This document shows positions 8,096 through 14,722 of a stretch of 64,000 nt of DNA, one piece after another. The notes beneath the pieces were generated by a model. It was given only the letters and a program-made list of their open reading frames with translations. It was not told the DNA's origin and searched no databases. The number at the start of each line of letters is the position of its first letter. Within the stretch, counting starts at the first letter, position 1. The stretch spans positions 2,356,001-2,420,000 of the forward strand of contig NZ_CP094516.1 of assembly GCF_029909975.1 (NCBI RefSeq), read 5' to 3'. Position numbers and translations under genes: made by a program. The DNA is from Bradyrhizobium sp. ISRA430 (GTDB lineage Bacteria > Pseudomonadota > Alphaproteobacteria > Rhizobiales > Xanthobacteraceae).

Positions 8096-10393
8096 GTGCG
8101 CCAGATCATACCACCGCATTGGAAGACCAGGATCCGGAATTTCTTCCTGGATCTCGATGCGCGCATCGACTCCTCGCTGTTCTCCTCGGCCAAGGGCATC
8201 CGCGAGCTCTATGAGCGCTACTCGACCTTCATGGATCGCTTCTATGTCGGGCGGTGGAAGCGGTGGGTGTTCATCGAGCCGCTGTCGGAAGCCGCGACCC
8301 TCGGGCTCGGCGGCCTGGTGGTGCTGCTCGCGCTCGCCATCCCCGCCTTCCGCGAGACGGCGGACGAGGACTGGCTGAAGAAATCCGATCTCGCGGTGAC
8401 GTTCCTCGACCGCTACGGCAACCCGATCGGCAGCCGCGGCATCAAGCACAACGACTCGATCCCGCTGGAAGACTTTCCGGATGTGCTGATCAAGGCGACG
8501 CTCGCGACCGAAGACCGCCGCTTCTACGACCATTTCGGCATCGACATCGCCGGTACCGCGCGCGCCCTCCTCACCAACGCCCAGGCCGGCGGCGTGCGCC
8601 AGGGCGGCTCCTCGATCACCCAGCAGCTCGCCAAGAACCTGTTCCTGAGCAACGAGCGTACCATCGAGCGCAAGATCAACGAGGCGTTCCTCGCGATCTG
8701 GCTGGAATGGCGCCTGACCAAAAACGAGATCCTTAAGCTGTATCTCGACCGCGCCTATATGGGCGGCGGCACCTTCGGCGTCGACGGCGCGGCGCATTTC
8801 TACTTCAACAAGTCGGCACGCGACGTGAACCTCGCGGAAGCCGCCATGCTCGCCGGCCTGTTCAAGGCCCCGACCAAATACGCCCCGCACATCAACCTGC
8901 CTGCCGCCCGCGCCCGCGCCAACGTCGTGCTCGACAACCTCGTCGATGCCGGCTTCATGACCGAGGGCCAGGTGTTCGGCGCCCGCCGCAACCCGGCCTT
9001 CGCGGTCGACCGGCGCGACGAGAACTCGCCGAACTACTATCTCGACTACGCCTTCGACGAGATGCGCAAGCTCGTCGACACTTTCCCGAAGTCGTATACC
9101 GAGCGTGTCTTCGTGGTCCGGACCGCGATCGACACCAACGTGCAGAAGGCCGCCGAAGAGGCGATCGAGAACCAGCTTCGCCAGTTCGGCCGCGACTACC
9201 ACGCCACGCAGGCGGCGACCGTCGTCGCCGATCTCGATGGCGGCATCCGCGCCATGGTCGGGGGCCGCGACTACGGTGCGAGCCAGTTCAACCGCGCCAC
9301 CGACGCCTACCGCCAGCCCGGCTCGTCGTTCAAGCCTTACGTCTACACCACCGCGCTGCTGAACGGTTACACGCCGAACTCGGTCATCGTCGACGGCCCG
9401 GTCTGCATCGGCAACTGGTGCCCGCAGAACTATGGCCATTCCTATTCCGGCTCGGTGACGCTGACCCAGGCGATCACGCGCTCGATCAACGTGGTGCCGG
9501 TGAAGCTGTCGATCGAGATCGGCCGGAGGGAGCAGCCGAAGGCGCCGAATCCGGCCAAGATCGGCCGCGCCAAGATCGTCGAGGTGGCCCGCCGCTTCGG
9601 CATCAAGGCCCCCCTGCCCGACACGCCGTCGCTGCCGATCGGCTCCGACGAGGTCACCGTGCTCGAGCATGCGGTGGCCTACGCGACCTTCCCGAACAGG
9701 GGCAAGGCCGTCACGCCGCATGCGGTGCTGGAGGTGCGCACGGGTGCCGGCGATCTGGTCTGGCGCTGGGACCGCGACGGTCCCAAGCCGCGGCAGGCCA
9801 TTCCACCGAATACCGCCGCCGACATGGCCGGCATGATGAGCCACGTCGTCAGCGAGGGTACCGCGCGCCGCGCCGCGCTCGACGGCATTCCGACCGCGGG
9901 CAAGACCGGCACCACCAACGCCTATCGCGACGCCTGGTTCGTCGGTTACACCGGCAACTTCACCTGCGCGGTCTGGTACGGCAATGACGACTACTCGCCG
10001 ACCAACCGCATGACCGGCGGCTCGCTGCCGGCGCAAACCTGGCATGACATCATGGTCGCCGCCCATCAGGGCGTCGAGGTCAGGGAGATTCCCGGCATCG
10101 GCATGGGCCAGAAGCTGCCGCCGCAGCCGATGGCCGCCAACGCGCAGGCCAATGCGGCGCCGAAGGTGCTGGAGACCAAGCCCGGCCCGCCGCCGGTGCT
10201 GACCAAGCGCGGCGCCGATATCCTGGTGCACGTCGAGAAGCTGCTCGACGAGGCGGCCAAGACCGCGACCAAAACGACATCCGACGACACGACGAAGCCG
10301 GCCAAGCCCGCCTCCTCGTCGAGCGCGCTCGCCTTCCCGCAGAATTACGCGGCGGAAGAGAATGCAAGCTCGTCCGCCCCACGCAAGAACTGA
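8096..10393 (+). CDS. bifunctional penicillin-binding protein 1A (glycosyltransferase GT51 / transpeptidase)
   Basis: This 765-residue inner-membrane enzyme polymerises lipid II and cross-links peptidoglycan in the periplasm. A single membrane anchor lies near residues 66-86. The GT51 domain has the catalytic glutamate at about 139 in ATEDRRFYDHFG, followed by GGSSITQQLAKNLF and the second-glutamate region of ERKINEAFLA. The transpeptidase domain has the active-site SSFK at 410-413, SIN at 463-465 and KTGT at 603. The C-terminal tail after residue 670 is alanine/lysine/threonine-rich and low complexity. The GTG at 8096 directly follows an in-frame TAG. It begins a three-gene operon with DUF1214 and DUF1254 genes; only 8 bp separate it from the next start. 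Confidence 0.95.
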   Translation: MRQIIPPHWKTRIRNFFLDLDARIDSSLFSSAKGIRELYERYSTFMDRFYVGRWKRWVFIEPLSEAATLGLGGLVVLLALAIPAFRETADEDWLKKSDLAVTFLDRYGNPIGSRGIKHNDSIPLEDFPDVLIKATLATEDRRFYDHFGIDIAGTARALLTNAQAGGVRQGGSSITQQLAKNLFLSNERTIERKINEAFLAIWLEWRLTKNEILKLYLDRAYMGGGTFGVDGAAHFYFNKSARDVNLAEAAMLAGLFKAPTKYAPHINLPAARARANVVLDNLVDAGFMTEGQVFGARRNPAFAVDRRDENSPNYYLDYAFDEMRKLVDTFPKSYTERVFVVRTAIDTNVQKAAEEAIENQLRQFGRDYHATQAATVVADLDGGIRAMVGGRDYGASQFNRATDAYRQPGSSFKPYVYTTALLNGYTPNSVIVDGPVCIGNWCPQNYGHSYSGSVTLTQAITRSINVVPVKLSIEIGRREQPKAPNPAKIGRAKIVEVARRFGIKAPLPDTPSLPIGSDEVTVLEHAVAYATFPNRGKAVTPHAVLEVRTGAGDLVWRWDRDGPKPRQAIPPNTAADMAGMMSHVVSEGTARRAALDGIPTAGKTGTTNAYRDAWFVGYTGNFTCAVWYGNDDYSPTNRMTGGSLPAQTWHDIMVAAHQGVEVREIPGIGMGQKLPPQPMAANAQANAAPKVLETKPGPPPVLTKRGADILVHVEKLLDEAAKTATKTTSDDTTKPAKPASSSSALAFPQNYAAEENASSSAPRKN

Positions 10394-10401
10394 TCGATAC
10401 C

Positions 10402-10980
10402 GTGCGGCTGATCCTGATCACATTGACGGCGCTTCTGCTCGCGACCGTCGTCGGCGTCGGGGCGACGTGGATGACCACGACGCGGGGCACCGATATCGGC
10501 GCACTGACCATCGGCGCCTGGACTGCGCGCCCCAGAACCGGCACCGCCGACGTCGATCCCTATTCGCGCGCCACCATCGTGCGCAACGGCGAGCTGCCGA
10601 TCGGCACCGGTGACGGCGTGGCGTTCACGGCGACCGCCGACGACAAGAACAAGGCGCTCGACGGCCGCTGCGATGTCGTCGTTTCCGGCGTGACGCCGCC
10701 GGCGCGGTTCTGGACACTGACGCTTTACGACCGCAAGGGCCACCTCGTCGCCAACTCGCTGCAGCGCTACGGCTTCACCAGCCAGGAGATCGTCCGCGGG
10801 TCCGACGGCTCGTTCGAAATCCACATCGCCTCGCGCTCGCGCGCGGGCAACTGGCTGCCGACCGGCGGCATCGAGCGCTACGCGCTGATGCTTCGCCTCT
10901 ACGACACGCCGGTGGGTGTTGCGACGCGCACCCAGCGCGATGCGCCGATGCCCACGATCACGACGGTGGGCTGCTCATGA
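10402..10980 (+). CDS. DUF1214 domain-containing membrane-anchored protein
   Basis: This 192-residue protein has one N-terminal hydrophobic anchor (LILITLTALLLATVVGVG) and a periplasmic-facing domain. The body matches DUF1214: FWTLTLYDRKGHLVANSLQR, then a tail ending NWLPTGG-IERYALMLRLYDTP. In many bacteria DUF1214 is the C-terminal half of a DUF1254-DUF1214 fusion; here the two halves are separate genes with this one first. The start is a GTG 8 bp after the penicillin-binding protein stop, and its TGA overlaps the ATG of the DUF1254 gene, so translation is probably coupled. The function is unknown; context suggests the cell envelope. Confidence 0.85.
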   Translation: MRLILITLTALLLATVVGVGATWMTTTRGTDIGALTIGAWTARPRTGTADVDPYSRATIVRNGELPIGTGDGVAFTATADDKNKALDGRCDVVVSGVTPPARFWTLTLYDRKGHLVANSLQRYGFTSQEIVRGSDGSFEIHIASRSRAGNWLPTGGIERYALMLRLYDTPVGVATRTQRDAPMPTITTVGCS

Positions 10981-11561
10981 TCCGTCTGCTGTTCACCATT
11001 GTCGCCGGTATCCTCCTGGGCCTCGTGGTCCATCTGGTCAGCGTGCTGGCGCTGCCGCGAATCGCGACCCAGGACGCCTATTCGCGGCTGACGCCGATGA
11101 CCAAGCTCAATGCCGTCACGCAGCTTCCCCTCGCGGACCCCAACACCTCGCCGATGCCGTTCATGGATCCGGCCTTTGCGCAGGCGATCTGCCGCTACGA
11201 TCTGTCGGGCGGGCCGCTCAAGCTCGCGGTGCCGGTGAGCCAAGCCTACACCTCGGTGTCGTTCTACACCCGCAACGAGATCGCCTATTACGCGATCAAC
11301 GACCGTTCGGCGGGCAAGAAGGTGATCGAGCTCGACTTGATGACGGAAGCACAGCACAACGAGCTGCCCGAGGACGAAGAGATCACGTCCGCCGACCGCC
11401 TGATCATCGACTCGCCCAGTGCGACCGGTCTGATCGTGATGAAGGCGCTCGCCGCAGAGCCCGGCCTGATGCAGCAGGCACAGGCTTCGCTCGGCGCCGC
11501 AACCTGCGCGGTTCAGACCGAGCCGCCCGCGAAGGCCGAGACGCCGCGCGGTCGCCGCTGA
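10977..11561 (+). CDS. DUF1254 domain-containing membrane-anchored protein
   Basis: This 194-residue partner of the preceding DUF1214 protein overlaps it by four bases (ATGA). It has an N-terminal helix (LLFTIVAGILLGLVVHLVSV), then DAYSRLTPMTKLNAVT and MPFMDPAFAQAICRYDLSGG, which match the split DUF1254 family in rhizobia. The C-terminus is alanine- and charge-rich. Molecular function is not known. The operon with PBP1A suggests an envelope role. Its last 49 bases are overlapped by an antisense frame that I judge to be the spurious tail of a frameshifted small gene. Confidence 0.85.
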   Translation: MIRLLFTIVAGILLGLVVHLVSVLALPRIATQDAYSRLTPMTKLNAVTQLPLADPNTSPMPFMDPAFAQAICRYDLSGGPLKLAVPVSQAYTSVSFYTRNEIAYYAINDRSAGKKVIELDLMTEAQHNELPEDEEITSADRLIIDSPSATGLIVMKALAAEPGLMQQAQASLGAATCAVQTEPPAKAETPRGRR

Positions 11562-11642
11562 GCCGCCTGTTTCGCAAGCTCACTAAAAATCCGCAAAACA
11601 ACCCCATGCAAAGTAGAGGGGCAGAGAGCCGACTTATTCTGC

Positions 11643-11851
11643 TCATTTGAGTTTTGACTGGTTTGGGCCCCCTTCGCGCAGCAACTCCTTGAGCTGCCGG
11701 CAAGCTGATTGGCGGCTTCCTCGTCAATGAGGAAATCATAATGACCTTTCTGAGTGACGAGGGTTACCGTCCCCAGAAGCTCATGAGGAGAGTCTTGGGC
11801 TGCCAGGACCCCGCATTCCAAAACGATCATATCGATAATATCGTCGCTCAT
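11643..11851 (-). pseudogene. small conserved-looking protein gene with a probable one-base frameshift
   Basis: Reading from ATG 11851, the first 51 codons look like a compact domain (MSDDIIDMIVLECG, then YDFLIDEEAANQLA). After NQLA the frame degenerates into serine/cysteine-rich sequence, and the open frame runs on antisense into the DUF1254 gene to 11513. If one base is restored around 11698, the other frame continues as QLKELLREGGPNQSKLK and stops at 11643, giving a natural helical ending and about 69 residues. I therefore read this as a single-base deletion, real or a sequencing error. Function is unknown. An in-frame ATG at 11872 and a TTG at 11887 lie further upstream, and no strong ribosome site settles the start. 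Confidence 0.5.
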
Positions 11852-11901
11852 GTTCAGTGGCGGATCGGGCATAGCGCGAATATCCAATCTCAGAGGTCAT
11901 G

Positions 11902-12045
11902 ATGTGTCCAAGTCAGCAAATCATGGTCGCGGCCGGTATCGAGCTTTTCCTCACCGGATGGCTGCTCATCGCCCCGCCTATCAGCAAAGTGCAGGCAAGA
12001 ATGATCCGCAAGCGCGGAGAACTGATCGTGGTGAGCAACCTCTGA
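11902..12045 (+). CDS. small hydrophobic-helix protein (47 aa)
   Basis: A 47-codon frame starts at ATG 11902 with a good ribosome site (AGAGG) five bases upstream. It encodes one probable membrane segment (VAAGIELFLTGWLLIAPPI) followed by a basic tail (ARMIRKRGEL). Charge distribution suggests a single-pass inner-membrane peptide with its C-terminus inside. I do not recognise the family. It lies in a cluster of small orphan genes. Support is the ribosome site and the plausible topology only. Confidence 0.4.
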   Translation: MCPSQQIMVAAGIELFLTGWLLIAPPISKVQARMIRKRGELIVVSNL

Positions 12046-12251
12046 GACCTGTGAGAGTGACCAAGGGGTTACTCGGTCGAGATTCCGAGCGGGCGACAAT
12101 CTTTACTATTTGAAATTGCGCTGCGATCGGCAGCATGATCACCCTACCCGCTCCCATTTCTCTTGCGCCCGTCCTGCCGTTGCGATTTGATACCCTGATT
12201 AAGTACCGAATTGATTTTTGCGTTTCCCGGTCCGAACTTGGTGAGGGGGGA

Positions 12252-12467
12252 ATGATGATTGATCTTGAAGGGAAATTGGTGCGGTTCGAAGAACTCGCTG
12301 GTGAATGCGAACTCATTGCCAAACTGGCCACGGACCATAAAAAACGTGAGCTGTTTCTGCGCGTGGGAGGTCACTACCGTGACTTGGCGGCCGACATCAA
12401 AACAGCCATCATGAATGCTGCGATCGACCGGCCTAACGATCCGGACGGCAGATTGCCGTCCCGATAG
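12252..12467 (+). CDS. small helical hypothetical protein (71 aa)
   Basis: The frame is open from 12135, but the natural protein starts at the paired ATGs at 12252/12255. These follow a purine-rich ribosome site (GAGGGGGGA) whose spacing favours the second ATG. The product is hydrophilic and helical (LVRFEELAGECELIAKLA, then RVGGHYRDLAADIKTAI), with no signal or membrane segment. It resembles short orphan proteins of Bradyrhizobium, but I cannot name a family. The upstream extension MITLPAPISLAPVL is rejected as non-coding. Confidence 0.55.
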   Translation: MMIDLEGKLVRFEELAGECELIAKLATDHKKRELFLRVGGHYRDLAADIKTAIMNAAIDRPNDPDGRLPSR

Positions 12468-12566
12468 TCGCGAGCCCAGATCACTGCACCTGTCATGCGT
12501 TCACGCCGGCGGTGAGCGGCGAGTTGCGCGAGACGGCCAAGTAGCGAAGCGGGCGGGGGCGCATCC

Positions 12567-12878
12567 GTGTCGATTTACGATCCATTGCAGCAAAGACTGG
12601 CCAGAGTCCAAGATCGGACCGTCCGACTTACCTTTGCTGAGATCGAAGCCCTCCTGGGCCGGTCTCTGCCCGCCTCCGCCTACAGGTTCTCGGCATGGTG
12701 GGGCAACGAGACCTCTCGGACGGCCGGCCACACGCAGTCGAGGGCGTGGCTCCTGGCAGGATTCCGCGCAAGAGTTTCGCTCAAGCTTCGCACCGTCGAA
12801 TTTGAACGCAGGTACGTGAGCGATCACAGTCCGAAGCATCCATTGGCGCGCGCACCGAACGAGCAGTCGGGCGGGTGA
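12567..12878 (+). CDS. small protein resembling the DUF7662 family
   Basis: This 103-residue protein starts at GTG 12567. Its pattern YDPLQQRLARVQ, VRLTFAEIEALLGRSLPASAY, RFSAWWGNE and SRAWLLAGFRARVSLKLRTVEFER matches a widespread small-domain family: an opening YDPL, a helix with FxEIE, a central AWW and a C-terminal beta hairpin. I recall this family as DUF7662, but the accession should be checked. Its function is unknown; members occur mostly in mobile or accessory regions and near defence loci. The C-terminal 20 residues look like non-conserved extension. Confidence 0.6.
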   Translation: MSIYDPLQQRLARVQDRTVRLTFAEIEALLGRSLPASAYRFSAWWGNETSRTAGHTQSRAWLLAGFRARVSLKLRTVEFERRYVSDHSPKHPLARAPNEQSGG

Positions 12879-13164
12879 AGCGCGTCCTGATCGCTTTCGA
12901 TATCGCTGGTCCGAAGCAGGAAAGACTCCGGCCACCCGCCTGGCCCGGCGCCACCAGCCTCCTGAAGCGGTTCCCGAATTAACGAATTGCCGCGACATCA
13001 AGCTTAATTCGTGAGTTTGATTGCGGGGGCTCAATCGCCAGCTAACATCGCTGCCGTCGGACAATTGTCCTGGTCCGAGCCCACCATCACGAAGTCGTCG
13101 CGCCAATATACTCGGTGCGGCGGCTTCGTTGGTTGCAACCGCTTTTATTGGCTCAGTTTTGAAA

Positions 13165-13428
13165 ATGCCGTCGGACAACGAGCACCTCGATCTGATCGAA
13201 ATGCGTCGGCAGCTCACGGCCTTGCGTTCGCAGAACTCCGACAAGCGTCTCGTTACGACGCTATTGAACCGTTTCCTGGTGAAGATCGCACTTCTGTCAG
13301 CGCCGCAAGATCGGGCGCACGAAAGACATCTTCGAGCCGAGTTCGCACGGACGCTGAAGAGGGTCGAAGCAATCGCCTTGCGCAGATCATCGTCCAAGCG
13401 ATCTGCTGTTGCTAAACCGCCAAAGTAA
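13165..13428 (+). CDS. hypothetical protein, hydrophilic and arginine/lysine-rich (87 aa)
   Basis: The ATG at 13165 opens MPSDNEHLDLIEMRRQLTAL, followed by a hydrophilic helical protein rich in Arg, Leu and Lys that ends SSSKRSAVAKPPK. The frame is open upstream to TTG 13021, but that part (proline/serine-rich, then one hydrophobic stretch) may be 5' leader or a mis-set start. If real, it would add a membrane anchor near ILGAAASLVATAFIGSVL. No family is recognised. The stop is 40 bp before the sigma-54 promoter described next. Confidence 0.45.
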   Translation: MPSDNEHLDLIEMRRQLTALRSQNSDKRLVTTLLNRFLVKIALLSAPQDRAHERHLRAEFARTLKRVEAIALRRSSSKRSAVAKPPK

Positions 13429-13468
13429 CATCAACGATGAGCCAGCAGCCGTGAACTGTCACAATTCC

Positions 13469-13485
13469 TTGGCATGATCATTGCA
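13469..13485 (+). promoter_or_regulatory. sigma-54 (RpoN) promoter
   Basis: TTGGCATGATCATTGCA has the -24 GG at 13471-13472 and the -12 GC at 13483-13484, separated by exactly 10 bases as RpoN requires, with TGGCA and TTGCA flanks close to consensus. Predicted transcription starts near 13496, at the first base pairs of a stem-loop. No recognised NtrC, NifA or FixK site is visible in the 70 bp upstream. Confidence 0.7.
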
Positions 13486-13494
13486 GATTTAGGA

Positions 13495-13571
13495 CCAACT
13501 GGGATTTCAGTGCTCAGTTGGACAATAGAGCGCTGCCGGGACGTGTATTTCGAGCCCGGCAGCGCTTCTTT
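13495..13571 (+). ncRNA. candidate sigma-54-dependent small RNA with terminator
   Basis: Starting where the upstream RpoN promoter predicts, CCAACTG (13495-13501) pairs with CAGTTGG (13515-13521) around a 13-base loop. A 7-base single-stranded linker (ACAATAG) follows. A 12-bp perfect stem then pairs AGCGCTGCCGGG at 13529-13540 with 13555-13566, followed by TCTTTATT, which makes a good Rho-independent terminator. No start codon with a ribosome site lies inside, so a non-coding transcript of about 75 nt is the simplest reading. The target is unknown. Confidence 0.6.
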
Positions 13572-13638
13572 ATTGCCCTGCCCGCCAGGCCCGTCAACGT
13601 TCGACCGGTGCTGTAGCTCGGCATAGCCCCAAGGAAAC

Positions 13639-13674
13639 GGCCCCGCCTCTTTCCGGGCAGAAAGAAGCGAGGCC
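13639..13674 (-). terminator. long hairpin, probable terminator of the minus-strand metallo-hydrolase gene
   Basis: The 15-base arms 13639-13653 and 13660-13674 pair completely on the minus strand when two G-U pairs are counted, but give two C-A mismatches on the plus strand. The structure is therefore most likely functional in minus-strand RNA. It lies 120 bp after the stop at 13795 and is followed by CCGTTTCCTT, only a weak U-run. Confidence 0.5.
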
Positions 13675-13794
13675 GCCGCATTCCAAGAAATCGCGGCCGA
13701 ATGGGGTAAGGTTTAAGGAATCAGCCGCAGACCAAGTCTAGCATGGCCTCCCGCGATCTCCGAGGCGCCGGAGCGATCGCAATCTCATCAGTCC

Positions 13795-14622
13795 CTAGTG
13801 CGCGCCGCACCGGCAGTTCTCGTAGTCGACGGGATCATGGCTGTTGAAGACCGTCACGCGATCGCCGTGTTTCAGCTTGAGCGCACGCAGCCGCGCCTGG
13901 TTCGCGATCCGCGCGTTGCGATCCATGTCGACCCGGCGCTGGAAATAGCCGAGCACCAGCGGCATGCGAGCCGATGCCTCGAGCTGACCGTGAAAGAAAT
14001 AGCTGTCGCCGGCATGTAGCAGCCATTTGTCGCTGATGCGCACCGCGATGCCGCAATGACCGAGCGTGTGACCGGCGAGCGGGATGATCAGGACGTCCGC
14101 CTCGCGATCGCCCAGCGCGCGGACGCCCTTGAAGCCGAACCAGTCTTCGCCGGCTTCATCGTAGAACTTCCAGCTTGGTCTGTGCTGCCACTGCTCGGTG
14201 ACATATCGCCCCTCTGGTGGCGGCGGCTTTCGCAGCACCGCCATGTCGTATTCGGCGCGGTGAACGTGAATCGCGGCATGGGGAAAGTCGGGAACGCCGC
14301 CGGCATGATCGCGATCGAGATGCGTCAGCAACACGTGACGCACATCATTGGGCGAATAGCCGAGCGCCCTCACCTGCTCGACTGCGGTCTCGGATGGATC
14401 GAGTTTTGGCGCGGTCTGCCGCAGCCATCGCCGTCCCAGCCGCCCCGGCGCCGCGATATCGCCGAGCCCGATGCCGGTGTCGACCAGGACTAATCCAATA
14501 TCGGTTTCGATCAGCAGGCAGTGGCAGACCATGCGTGCGCGCTGGAACAGGCTTCCGGTGCCGTTCACCAGACGCTGCCCCATCGGGCACATGGTGCCAG
14601 TGTTGAGATGATGGACTTTCAT
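13795..14622 (-). CDS. MBL-fold metallo-hydrolase, AHL-lactonase-like
   Basis: This 275-residue protein has the metallo-beta-lactamase fold in the arrangement seen in AttM/AiiA-type lactonases. An N-terminal beta strand (VHHLNTGTMCPMG) is followed by LVLVDTGIG, the metal motif THLDRDHAGG at residues 100-109, AAIHVHRAEYD, a second metal site around LAGHTLGHCGIAV, and HAGDSYF. The middle position of the usual HxHxDH is aspartate here (H101, D103, D105, H106). The ATG at 14622 gives the proper N-terminus. It is divergently paired with a LysR regulator across a 95-bp region containing two perfect palindromes, which suggests the regulator controls it. Substrate could be a homoserine lactone or another lactone or ester; sequence does not decide. 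Confidence 0.85.
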   Translation of the reverse strand: MKVHHLNTGTMCPMGQRLVNGTGSLFQRARMVCHCLLIETDIGLVLVDTGIGLGDIAAPGRLGRRWLRQTAPKLDPSETAVEQVRALGYSPNDVRHVLLTHLDRDHAGGVPDFPHAAIHVHRAEYDMAVLRKPPPPEGRYVTEQWQHRPSWKFYDEAGEDWFGFKGVRALGDREADVLIIPLAGHTLGHCGIAVRISDKWLLHAGDSYFFHGQLEASARMPLVLGYFQRRVDMDRNARIANQARLRALKLKHGDRVTVFNSHDPVDYENCRCGAH

Positions 14623-14683
14623 CGAGAACCCTTTGCCGGTTGTGAGCAAAGCGTTCTTGTCATCGCCCGAACCATAGGTAAAA

Positions 14684-14722
14684 TATCAAATATTGATAAC
14701 ATCCATAGGACTTCCCTATGGA
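14684..14722. promoter_or_regulatory. divergent LysR operator palindromes
   Basis: Two perfect inverted repeats lie between the divergent genes. TATCAA-ATA-TTGATA spans 14684-14698. TCCATAGG (14702-14709) pairs with CCTATGGA (14715-14722) around five bases, spanning the LysR start codon at 14718. A further CATAGG occurs at 14673-14678. The first is a typical LysR-type dyad; the second would allow autorepression. Confidence 0.6.

Larger units (their letters stand above)
13429..13794. other. 366-bp intergenic region with RNA elements
   Basis: No protein gene is visible between the small orphan gene and the metallo-hydrolase. The stretch holds a sigma-54-type promoter and a probable small RNA on the plus strand in its first half. 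A long hairpin in its second half is fully paired only when read on the minus strand. The remaining bases (13675-13794) show nothing I can interpret. Confidence 0.7.

Noticed and set aside
7976-10231. 751-codon frame antisense to the penicillin-binding protein gene
   Set aside because: Long antisense frames are expected in GC-rich genes with strong third-position bias. It has no ribosome site, no motif, and the sense frame carries all PBP1A catalytic residues.
11513-11642. C-terminal extension of the small minus-strand gene into the DUF1254 gene
   Set aside because: It loses coding character after a probable frameshift, and the other frame gives a natural stop at 11643.
12135-12251. Upstream extension of the 71-residue gene
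   Set aside because: There is no ribosome site before 12135, while GAGGGGGGA precedes the paired ATGs at 12252/12255.
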